The notes beneath the pieces were generated by a model that ran no database searches, was not told where the DNA came from, and worked only from the letters and a program-made list of their open reading frames with translations. DNA of 64,000 bases, taken from NCBI RefSeq assembly GCF_021018805.1, contig NC_086267.1, positions 124,001 to 188,000 on the forward strand. The letters are read 5' to 3'. Shown piece by piece: positions 12,601-24,600 of the stretch (the stretch's first letter is position 1; every line of letters starts with the position of its first letter). Both the position numbers and the translations under genes were made by a program. This DNA comes from Prinia subflava (taxonomy: Eukaryota > Chordata > Aves > Passeriformes > Cisticolidae).

Positions 12601-15600
12601 AAAGATTTTTCCTCTCAAATGTCCAAAAATCTCTTAAAACATGAAAAGATTTCCAGGTGACAGAACCCAATGATTTCATGCAAAGCTTGTTTCCAGCACT
12701 GTTGGGAAATGATTCATTGCAGTACAGCTGCTCTATCCAAAGGGAATGAGCCCACATGGGAAGACAGGAATTCACCAAATACATGCAAAGGTCTCTATGC
12801 TAAAGGCTGTTCCAGTCTAACACAAGGCTCTGGATTCCATCTCCTCCTGATCCCTTTGATGGGAAAACAGTCCCTCCTTCAGAAGACCATGGGCCAGTGG
12901 GTGGCTGAATTCCAACCAGACTTTCAGGGATGAATGATTTGGATTCAAAGGTCACTGGATCACAAGTAGGCTGAACTACTGGGAGGCAAGGGTTATAAAA
13001 GGACTCTTCCCATTTTCCCCACCATCCCCCAGATCAGACAGTTCCTTTCCATGTGTGTATTGATAGACTGACTCAGCCTCTTCCTCCCAGCCACGCTGTT
13101 TTCACCCCAAGCTTTGATCCTGAGTTTCAGTGTAGATTTGTTGCAGCATGACTAAGCCCTGGCCTCTAGATGCCACTGTTCCTCCAGCAGCGCCGGAGCC
13201 TGTGGAGTCGTGCCAACAGCTCAGGACTTCCATGGATTTTTACTTCGTTTCAAGGAAGTGACAGGACTCACAAACTGATCTAAGGCCTCTCAGAGTGATA
13301 AAAAATGGGATTTGTCATGGCTGTGCCCCCCTCATTGCTGGTCTCCCATTGCCAGGTCCCTTTGTCCAGGCCACGGATCTGCCAATCTCCTAAATTTTGA
13401 CCCTAATTTTCAGCCCTTGTCCTGGCAGACCTTGGACAATTTTGTTGGCACCACTGTCTCTCCTCTGTCGCCCAGCTGGAATACAAGAGTTCCAGCAACA
13501 TTCCCAGCAGGAAAATCCCCAGGACTTGATTTAGCACCTTAACTGATTCAAGCCAAGTGTGCCAAGGCCCTTGAGGAAATCCCAGAAGTGCTGGGATCCC
13601 AGCAGGATATTCATTTGGCTCTGGGGTGTTCGATTCCTGCAATTAATACCTGAGTCTGAAAACTCTCACTCTGCCCTCTGGAGAATCAGGGTTTGGCTAC
13701 AAACTGAATTACTGATTTGGTATTAGATTCACTGAAATGAAAGTAAATTCTGGAGTTAGAGACAATGCCATGAGAGCAACTGGATTGAAAACCCTCCACC
13801 AAAGGTTTGAAAGTGGCTGGGCTGGAAAAATGCATCAAGGGATGCCAGGCAATGAGTTGGGAGGCATCTGGGGATGTTTCATGGAGCATCCAAAGGCAGC
13901 TGGCTTCTGCAGGGAGTCCCACCACAGGGGCTGGACATACCTGGCTGCCCAGAACCACCTTCTCAGCCTTCAGATCTTCCCGCAGTAACTCCAGCTCAGA
14001 TGCCAGTTGCTTTCTCCATTCTCTCCTCTCTCCCAGCTGACTCCCCAATTTGTCTATTGTTTCCTGACAGCTTTCCAACATCTGGAACAGGAAATGTTCA
14101 GAGTCACTACCACAACATCACTTTTTCTACACAGAGAGAAGCAGACTGCAGGAAATGTGTCTTCTAGGAAACAAAGAGAGGAGAAAAAACAGTTCTCAAA
14201 TGTTTCCAGTGGAATTCCTACACCTCTTATTCAGGGCTCACAGAACATCCACTGACCCAAAACACCTTGGGAAGCTCCTCTCCCATCTCCGTCTGGCTGA
14301 CATGCCAGGCAGATCTAATTGTTGGGCTAGCAAGGAAAAAATGGACAGGAAAGTTAACCCAGAATCTGATGGGAATCAGCTTTAGATGTACCTACACATC
14401 CCTTGATTTCACTAAACCCTAAAAAAGAATTGAGCACCTCCACACAGGTAAAAACTTCACTCATGGGGAGACAACAAACTCCTCAGCTGGCAGAGCTGAA
14501 GGCAAGACAAAGGGGAGAGTTTTCTTGGAGATCACGCTGGCTGCCTTTCTCCAAAAATCCATCTGTTTGCATGAGCTGAGGGACTACTAATCCTCAGGAG
14601 AGGGTGATAAAGAGCATCCCCAGGACAGAGTCACTTCAGATGCTTATTTAAGATGCTCATTTAAAACATTTCTAATCAGAACAGTTCATTTCCCAAGGAA
14701 AAGCTCTCACCTCCTGCATCTCCTGAGCTCCAGATGCCACCTGCTCATTCCCATTCATTTCACTTTTGTTCTTCTGCACCTCAAACAACTCTGTTTCCAA
14801 ATTGGTGATCTGAACATGGACAAATCCCAAGTTAATACCAAACCAGGATTCACAACTAAATGCACAACAACTCCTAGAGTGCTCCTTGTGCTCCTGTTAT
14901 GGGATAAGGTCCATTTTGGAAGCAAGGAACTGGAGGGGATGTGCATGGCTAGCTCCAGCTCATCCCTCATGCTGCTGCTTCCAAGGAGGAAGGAGCCATC
15001 TGGACTCAAGCCAGAAAAAGATGGAATTCTGCTTCTCAAAAGGAATGGAACAACCAAGGCACATGGTGAAAACTCAAAACTTCCACACATTGTGGTGCTC
15101 CCCCAATATGGAGGAACCTAAGACACTCCGGTTTAGGTGCTGGGTCATCCTTGTTCCCTGTGCTTGGAGTGCTGATCTTATCCAAGCAGATGTTCAGCCT
15201 GGTCCATCAGGACTCATCTTGGTTCCTTCTCTGCTCATAGGAAGTTTTCAGTCCCTCCAGAACGGATCCAAGGACTCAGGATTTGGGACAGCAAAGCACT
15301 GACCTCTGTGACCACTGACTTCTGCTCTTCCTGGCACCTCCTGGCAGGTGGGAGTTTGGACAAGATCTCACTCTGCATTTGGATCATCCCCCAAGGACAT
15401 TTGCCGTTGGGGGAAAAATTACTGGTCCTGAAGTTATAAAGAGCTCAAAGGAGCTTGGAGCAGCCCAGATAAGGATCATCCCAGAGGAGCACTTCAGCTT
15501 CTCTTCCCCATTAGGGATCCCATGGACCCTTTTCCGAAATCCAAGTCTTGGTACTGGCAGCCCTCCTGCTACCATCCCAGCAGGAGCTTCCTTTTCACTC

Positions 15601-18600
15601 CTTAGGCTTGAAATCCAGTTTGGGCTTATTTCTAAAATCCCACGCTAACTGCCTGAGCTTGGCTCTCCTAAAATGAGCTGGGACACTGGACGGAGATGAA
15701 ATCCAGCTCCACAGAACCCCAGACTGGTCTGGGTTGGAAAGGACCTTAAAGCCCATCCAGTTCCACCCCTGCTATGGGCAGGGACACCTTCCTCTATCCC
15801 AGGTTGCTCCAAGCCCCTCCAACCTGGCCCTGGACACTTGCAGGGGTGGAGCAGCCACAGCTTCTCTGGACAACCTGTCCAGGGCCTCTTCACCCTCACA
15901 GGCAAGAAATTCTTCCTCATATGTAATCCCAAAGCCAAAGAAGTGTCAAGTCCCTGCCAATCCCAATCCATTTCCAAAGCAGCACCTCAAAGCCCCTGAG
16001 ATTTGCTCTCCTGATGAGTTCCTGGCACCAGCTGGGTCGGCTGGAACTCCCAGACTCTGCTGGAGTGGTCTCCAACACACAGGAAAGCTGCTGCAACACT
16101 GCTTTTTAAATCACAGATATGAGCTCACCAATGTGTTAAAAGGTATTAAAAGTGGGGTGAAACACCCAGACCTCTCACAGAAGAGCTAAAGGACAACAAA
16201 CCCCTCTCCTTTTGCATGACTGGATGATAATGTGGGGTTCAATAAGACTTTGGAGCTTCAAAAGGGATCTCAAGCGCAAAACACAGCTCCCCTCCTTATC
16301 CCCAGCCAGTCTTTGGTCAGAAGTTGATCCCCAGCAATGCATTTATTTATCCTTCTTCCAAGCCATTAACTTTTAAGCACTTAATTCATGCTCTGAAATT
16401 CCATGCCAGCAGCAGAACAATCCTCACTCTGTATCCTGCTGTCCTGGTCCTGAGTCACTGCCTGACCAGCCAAGTCTTCTGCAGCTGTGCCAGGACCAAA
16501 AACCCTCCCAAGTCCTTCCCAGCCAGGGCAGGACTGGCAAACACCCAGGAGCACTGCCTTTCCCAGGCCCCAGCCCCTTCCCTCCTCATCTCCAGGCCTC
16601 TCAAAGCCCCCTGGGAATGTAGGACACAGCTTAGCAACTTCTATCCAAGGGTTAAAACCCACCTCCTTGTCCATCCTACTTCTGCTTCATGGCCCTGCAT
16701 CCCTCAAAATGGTTCTTTTCTAGCTGCAGCAGCTGCCAAGCCTCTGCAGAGAAAATGCCTCACACCTTGTGTCCTGAGCATGGCATTCACAGGGATCTGT
16801 GTGACAATCCACAGAGCAAAGTAGAGATTCGTCCAAACTGAAAACATATCGCGTTTGATTTGCGGAGGGCTGTGTTCACTCTGGTCCAAAGGGGAAGAGT
16901 TTGGTGTGAGCTGAACAAGTCCCAAGTTAAACCAAAGCACTGCCATGGTGGACAGACCCCTTTCCATCCCAGAGCTGGCCCGTGGCTCCTCCAAGACAAG
17001 AGACAAACATGGTGCCACTGGCACCCTCATTAAGGTACTTGAACTTGCCTGTTTTTAGAGGCTTTCCCAGAGGCTACTGACTGGGAATTCCTCATCTCTT
17101 CCTTTGGACAATCCAGCTTGGAGTCGTGTATCCATGTGGGATATGCCGTCACCATCTCCAACACCACGTTTTAACCCAACACCAGGTATTAGGACAGGTC
17201 ATTCCTCACTGAAAGCCAGGCTGGGGGGCTAAAACCTCACCTCAGAAATCCCCTAGGGACACTCTGGACTGGTGCAGCTTGCCAGTCAGGAAAAATGGAT
17301 CAATCCAGGCCGTATAGAGAGAATTTCCAGCACAGACAGAAAGCAGAGGGCAAGAGCCCCAGCAAGGAAGAGTTCCTGGCCAGGCAGCAGAGCCTCAGCC
17401 CATGGGAAGGACCTCCTCAGCCAACCTTTGTGGGGAGAATCCCACTTACCTACCTGGCCAGACCAGAGTCTGTTTTCCTCTGTTCTCTCTGGCTGTAAAT
17501 TCCCCAGCTGCTCCCTCTGTAAGGGATCAGGTGCCCTGGCAGTGATGCTCCACACAGAATTTTCCCTGGGAAAGCAGTGCCAAGCCAGCCTGTAGTGCCA
17601 CTGCTCCTCACAGAGCTACTCCACAGGGATGGAGAGCCCCTCCAGAAAACTGAGGCTAAAAACCACCCAGACAAAGCATCAGCCTGAGAGGCTTCAGCCA
17701 CAATTTACTCCTTGCTCAGAGGATGGAGGTGACCCTGCAGGTGCTCAAGGAGGCCCTCAATGTTGCCATGGTTCTGGAAAAACAGATGTTCAATAAGTGC
17801 TTCACATCTGTGATTTCCCAAAGATTCCCATTTGTCACATGCAAATAATAAAGAATTTCTATCCACCTCCTGAAGTCAAAGCATGATTTGAGGGGACTTG
17901 TCCTATTAACAGGAATAGATCCAGGTTACCCTGGGATGAGGGTATCCAAAATCAAGTAGAAACCAAGTTAGGAAGATGCTGCTGAGGTCACATCTTGATC
18001 AAGATTAAGCAGAGCTTCTCAAGATGGATCTCAGAGCTCTTCCAACAGAGGTAACCAGCCCCACGAACAAGCAGCTGCTGCACCACAGGACAGGAAAAAT
18101 TCCCTGTCCTTCAATTTGTGTGTTCAGAAGGATTGTCCCCAGGCATTGCAGATCCTGGGCCTTCATACTCAGCACTGTTTAACACATCTTCAAGATCCTG
18201 TCCCTGGGGAAAAGCCAAAGTGCAATCTTCTGCCACCAGAACACTCAACAGGTGATATTTCCTGGGATCAAGGAGCATCAGTGTCCCAGACAGCAGGGTC
18301 AGATGCAATACTAGGGAGGAATCCCTCCCTGTGAGGGCGGAGAGGCCCTGGCACAGGCTGCGCAGAGCAGCTGTGGCTGCCCTGTCCCTGGAACTGTCCA
18401 AGGCCAGGCCAGACAGGGCTTGGAGCAACCTGGGGTAGTGGAAGGTGTCCTTGCCCATGGAAGGGCATCGGACTGGATGGGCTTTATGGTCCCTTCCCAA
18501 TCAAACCAGTCTGGGAATCTGTGAGGGAAAACAGGAGATGGAAAAGACAATGCTGCCATAACACTGAGGAATCTGCACTTCCAACCAAGAGTTATTTACT

Positions 18601-21600
18601 CCCGGATGGGATTTTTTCCTTCTTCCTCTCCAAGGCAGGTTTTTCTGGCTGTTTTTCTTGTTAAACTAAACACAGCAGAGTGCAGGGCCAGGTCAAACAT
18701 AATTCTATTTTTCCAATCAGAGAGAAAAGCAGATGGAATGAAAGAAATCCAAACCTTGTCTCTCCTATTCCTTACTCACTTTCTGGTGCAGTCCCTCCAC
18801 CTCGCTCTCCAGCTGTTGCTTCTCTTGCTTGGTTTGGATCTGTGTCTCTCCCAGAACTGATTCCAGTTCCTCATTGCGCTCAACCAAACCCTCACGTTCC
18901 TGTTCCAGTTTTTGCTGCTTGTGAAGGAGCTGGGAATTCCTGCCCTCAGTGTTCTCCGTGGCTTCACGGCACCTGTACACCAAAACCCAGCATCACCAAG
19001 GCTGGAACTGCATCCCAACTGCTCCCCATCAGCGAGGAAAAGCTGAGGTTTTCCTCACACTGACCTGCTGATTTCCAGTCTCACATCCAACATGGCCTGT
19101 GCCTGTTCTTATTTAGATGGGAATTAGGGGTGATGGGATCTACACAAGGAATTATGAAGGTCTGGGCAGGAAACAGGTCAGGCATAAGGTTGCCAACAGC
19201 AGAGAGACAACAGCAAATTCAGCTGCTTGAGGTGGAGAACAGGCTTGAGAATCTGAAGGGAAAAGAGCCAGAGGGACAGGATCAGCCCCCCTTTCCTCCC
19301 TGAGCAGGTATTGGGAGAACAAAGCTTTGAATTCCCTTAGAAATCCCTGTTTACATACTTATGGTTAAAAGCCAGGTGTTTTGGTGCACTCCTGGAGAGC
19401 AACCAAATCCAAAGAAAACTTCTCAGCACAAAAACAGGTTTAAAAACAACATTTTTGTCTGCAGAGAGCCCCAAAAACCCAACTCTTCTTTTATGAAAGC
19501 AACAAACTGGAGAAGTCTCAGCATTTAACTGGAAGGAGTGATTCCTCAGGACTGCATCTCCTCCAAATTTTCCCATTTGGGAGCAGAAGAACAAAGTCCA
19601 AAAGAATATTTAATACAATTCAGTAATCAAATAATCCTGCAAAAGAGAGCACCAGAGGCACAGCAGTGCCAGTGGAAGTACAAGGGATGAAGGATTTCTA
19701 CACCTCTCACCTTTGGTGGAGAGTTTCAATACCCTGATCTCCATGTGCCTGATACAGGGCAGTTCTGCTGGCGCCAGTGTCTCCATCAGTTCTTGCTTCT
19801 TCCTGTGTGCCTTGTGCCTGAGAGAAAATCAACATTAGCACAGAACTAGGATTGAAATCCCAGAATCCCAGGATGGATTGGTTTGGAGGGACCTTAAGCC
19901 TCATCGTGTTCTGTGGGCAACCTTCTTCTATCCCTGTTTGCTCCAAGCCCCGTCCAGTCTGGCCTTGGACACTTCCAGGGATCCAGGGGCAGCCACAGCT
20001 TCTCTGGGCAACCTATGCCAGGGCCTCACCATCCCCACAGCCAGGAATTCCTTCCCAGTATCCCATTTGACCCTGCCCCCTGGTAGTGGGAAGCCATTCC
20101 TTCTTGTCTTGGCACTCCGGGCCTTGTCCTGAGTCCTTCTCCAGATCTCCTGGAGCCCCTTTAGGCCCTGGAAGGCACTATGAGGTCTCCCTGAAGCCTT
20201 CTCTTTTCCAGGTGAACACCCCCAGCTCTCCCAGCTTGGCTCCAGAGCAGAGGGGCTCCAGCCCTTGGAGCATCTCCCTGGCTTCCTCACTTAGCTCCAA
20301 CAGCTCCACATCTTTCCCATGAGAGCACAGAGTGATTCCAAGGCCACCTGCATCTCTCAGAAATAAAACACATGAGCCATGTCAGCTTCATCTCTTGGCC
20401 CTAGGAGCAAAATCCTCCAAACCTAGAACACTCAGGTTCTCATGGACAGCTAGGTTCTGAGATGCAGACCCTGCTTTTCTGGAATGACAAAGAAAGGGCC
20501 CTTGAAAACACCTGAAGTGAGGCCATTCTGACTCCCTCCGCCAGTGCAGGCTCTGGCCTCTCGCTTCGCTGGTACTCACAGATCTCCTCCTTGAGCTGCT
20601 CCACCTGCAACACAAAACACCTGCTTTGAGTTTTGGTGTACATTCCATTTTCATATTTATTATTAATTTTTTATTTATTTATTACTATTTATTACTAGTC
20701 CTTATCCTGAGGGCTTGGTTGAGATCCTGTGGCTGCTCCAGCTGCTGAGTGGCCTCAGACAAGGAGCAGCAAAAGTGGGAATGCTGCTGCTCCAATCCAT
20801 TAAAGGGTGATTTTCCTGAATTTATTTCACTTCCTGACCACACCCACATTGTGTCAGATTCCAACTGCTCTTTCTGAGGACACCTTTCAGTGTCTTCCAT
20901 CCGTGGGATCAATGGAATTCCATTACCAGTAGCAGCTCTTCACCCCACAGTCACAGCTCATCCCAGGCCAACTTCCCAGCGTGTTTCTCCCCTACTTTTC
21001 GTAACCCACAGGCAAGAAAACATTTTTCAGGATACAGAGCTGCTGTAGTTGGTAATAAAGCACATTTTCTACTACTATAAATTAAAAATTGGGGGGTTCC
21101 CAACTTCTGGGCCAACAGCTAAAGGGAATTCCCCATTCCTAAGGAATAAAGGAAATTTGCTGTTAGCTTAACGTGTGGCTGGAACTGATCTCAGTCTGGC
21201 TACATTTTTTCCTGTTCAGTGACCATAATATGTTACATATGTCTGTAGGTTTTTTGTCTATATAGACCTATATACAGATATAACAATAAACTGATTTTAA
21301 TATTATATTTCTACTTTTTTATGAGCTATATATACACTTGTGTATCCATAATGACTGAAAGAAGCAATGTCCTACAGCAAGGAAAACATTATTTGGAATA
21401 AAAAATAAGTAAACAGAGGAATTTGAACTAAGTTATGATTTTTTGCAGCTTCAGAAAGAGACTGTGCTGTAAAATACAAGATTTGAGGTGACAGACATGG
21501 AAAAACTAGCAACTTTTTTAAATGCAAGGAACAAAGCTACAGAAAATTCAGTACTGTAAAAAATGCTGTAAAATTCTGAACACTTCAAGTGGGAATAAAT

Positions 21601-24600
21601 CCCATTCAAGATATTATCTGATAAAATCATTTGAAAAGTATCTTCTGAGAGATACTGCTATTAATTTAGCAATACTCATTTGACATGAGAGAACTGCAAG
21701 ACAGCCAAGAGCTCTCAGTGCTGGGATGGCAGAGGCAATTCCAGGTTCTCAAAGGCTGATCTAAGGAAATCAGGAGACAAGAACAGCAGATTTTGTGGCC
21801 AATGATACATTTTAATAGGAAGCAGACTCTTCTATCCCTTCCCTGTTGGCAACCTCAGTAAGGAATAATCTGTTCAATAGCTCCTTAATTGTTCCTTAAT
21901 TCTAGGTGGCATTTAGAGAATCCTAGCTGTATAACACCAAGCATTTAACTAATAGTAATGTAACAGTAATGTAAGTCATTCCATTAAGAGAATGCACAGA
22001 AAATAAGCAGATCAATCAATGTGGCTGAGTTAAAAAACAAAGGGGCTGAGAGGGATCAAAAATGAGCATAAATTTCAAATGGTTTTCAAACCAGCTGGTG
22101 GAGGTTTTAGGCTAAACTTAGGTAAACTGAATTCTTTAATCCAGTCCAGGGAAAGGCACATGTGTTCCTTACTCTGCTTACACATCTGAGTTGGGGTAAA
22201 GACCAACCAGGAGCAGGGAGCTGATCCCTCTCCATGGACACAGGAAAATGTGTCCCAAAGTCTTCAAGCTACCACTCAGTTGGAGTCCCTCAAACTCTTC
22301 CTGAATGGAAGAAAGTTCCCACAGCTGCATTCTGCCTATTTCCTGAATTTTACTGCTCCATGAATCATGACACAGCCAAGTTGAAGCTCCGGAAAGACAG
22401 GGCATAGAACAGGAAAGGGAAAGGTGAAGGCAGGGCAGATTTGATAACAGGGATGACTTCCTGTCAGCCAGCCCAGAATTGTTGGCTTGGCTTGGTGGAT
22501 CCTCACCAGCTCCAGGAACGCTTTCCTCTCCAGGTCAAGCGTCTGAACCCGTGCCCGCAGCGCCAGGATCTCCTTGTCCAGAAGGCTGTTGTGCTCCATG
22601 GCCCTCTGGAGCTCAGTCCTGTCTGGAGACAGCAGCACCGGGAAAGCAGTCACTGGTTTGGCCCTGCCTGGCCCACACTTCATGCATGGATTCCAGGCTG
22701 ATCCCAGAAGTGGTGGGAGGCAACGTGGACATGTCCCACATCCACTGCAAACACATCCCACAGCCACTGGGAATATGTCCCACACCCACCTGCGAATAAA
22801 TCCTGCATCAACTGGGAATACATCCCACACCTACCTGCAAATAAATCCTGCATCCACTGGAATACATCCACATCCACGTGGTAATACATCTTCACGGAAC
22901 ACAACCACATGGGACACACCCATGTGGGAACACATCCAAATCCACACCCTCTCCCTCCCACAGCAAAGGCTGATGTCCCTGGAGATCCAGGTTCAACTCT
23001 CATTATTCCAGGGATTCAGTTTACCTCTGGATCACAGAGATAAACCACATTTAAATCACTCACCTCATCTAATATGGGTTTCACTTTCTCTTTGGAAAAC
23101 CCCAACAGCCACGTTTTGAATTTTTACCATAAAATCCATCATTACCGCAAGCACCAACACAATCCCAGCCAATGTATCCGTGTTGACCACACATTAAAAT
23201 TTAATGGAATGGCCACAACTGAAAAAACTGCATACCAATTTTTCAATGGATCAATGAATAAATCAATCCCAACACCAATTAATGTAGATTCCCAATATTT
23301 CCAGGGCAGAAACAGGAAAAAGTGTTTGTATTAGGAGCACACATTGAGGACACACTGGCATCCCCCTGTCTGGGAGACAGTTTTCCTTTGAGAAAAGAGA
23401 AGGAATATTTTTCCCTTTTCAGCTTAACATTGGGCATAGGAAATTTTAGTTTAAATTTGACTTCTATTCAGACAAAAAAACTAAATAAATCTACTTTTTG
23501 GTTCCAATTTGGAAAAAGCAACAAATTCCTTTTTCAAACGATTCTGATATTGGTTTTTCAGTTGTGTCATTTAAAATAAAAAGCAAAGAATATCTTCACA
23601 GAATCACAGAATGGGCTGGGTTGGAAAGGGACCTTGAAGATCATCTCATTCCAACTCCCTTCTTCCACCAGAGTGGAAGTTTTACCCAAAAGCCTGTTGA
23701 CCACTACACAAATTGATTATAAAACTATAATAAAATGATTAACAGGTTGCCAAAAGGATAATAAAATTCCAGCTCTTTTCCTCTTGCAAAAATCCTGACC
23801 ACCCCCTATTTTCCCATTCCTTCTCTTGTTTTTCCACCTCAGCTGCATTCAGGGCTGACCAGAGGGGTGATTCCACAAGGACAACAATGTTCGGATGGGG
23901 CAGCCGAGTTCTTCTTTGGAAAAAACCTGCAACATTCCTTATACACTTTATTAAATACCATTTAAAGCCCTTCCTCACCAAAATCCCACTAACTGGGCTG
24001 AAACTGGTCAGGAATTCTTCCCTCCAATGCACACAAGTTATCACTGAACCAAAATACGCTGTTTAAGGGGGTTTTACTAAAGATGAGTGACCCCAGTTTA
24101 GGTTTTTACTAGGAAATTGATTCCCAGAGCAGTTGGCTCTGAGCTCGCCAAGGAGGGAGGAGAAGCCGTGCAGAGATACAGAAGCAGGGAAGCCACTGGG
24201 ATGTTGTCACCCTCATTTTGCACAAACAGCACAACAAACCCCAGAGATAAAACAAGCATTAAACCCTTACTCACATTTTGTAAAGCTTTGTATTCATCTA
24301 ACACCTCAGAAAGCAGAGATTTCCCTGCACAGGCTACGATCCATGGGAGTCTCAGGCTGGAGCCTGTCTGTGCTCCAGGGTCAGCACTGGAGCTGCTACA
24401 TCACTCACCCTATCCCTGACGACTATGGATCGATCCCAACCAAGTACGGGGATGAAAAGGCTGGGAACAATGGAGCTGGAGGCTGGAGAGGAGCTGCTGG
24501 GACTGGAGAGGAGCTGATGGGGCTGGAGCGGAGCTGATGGGGCTGGAAATAAACTCACAGGTCCTGGTGCTATGTGTGAGCTCCAAGAGGAGCCCCAGGA

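Noticed and set aside
13686..13940. Extension of CCDC30 exon 11 beyond 13941
   Set aside because: The frame stays open but a clear GTATGT donor ends the exon, and the coiled-coil character is lost past it.
16704..17030. 108-codon minus-strand frame with hydrophobic stretches
   Set aside because: Not flanked by matching splice phases and resembles no family I know.
17041..17160. Exon-like minus-strand segment ending in CAG followed by GCAAGT (a GC-AG donor)
   Set aside because: No convincing polypyrimidine acceptor, and its phase does not fit between CCDC30 exons 9 and 10, which already join in phase.
17295..17498. Protein-like 67-codon plus-strand frame ([20 protein letters not shown]...)
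   Set aside because: Antisense inside a CCDC30 intron, with no promoter, splice partners or family match; most likely chance.
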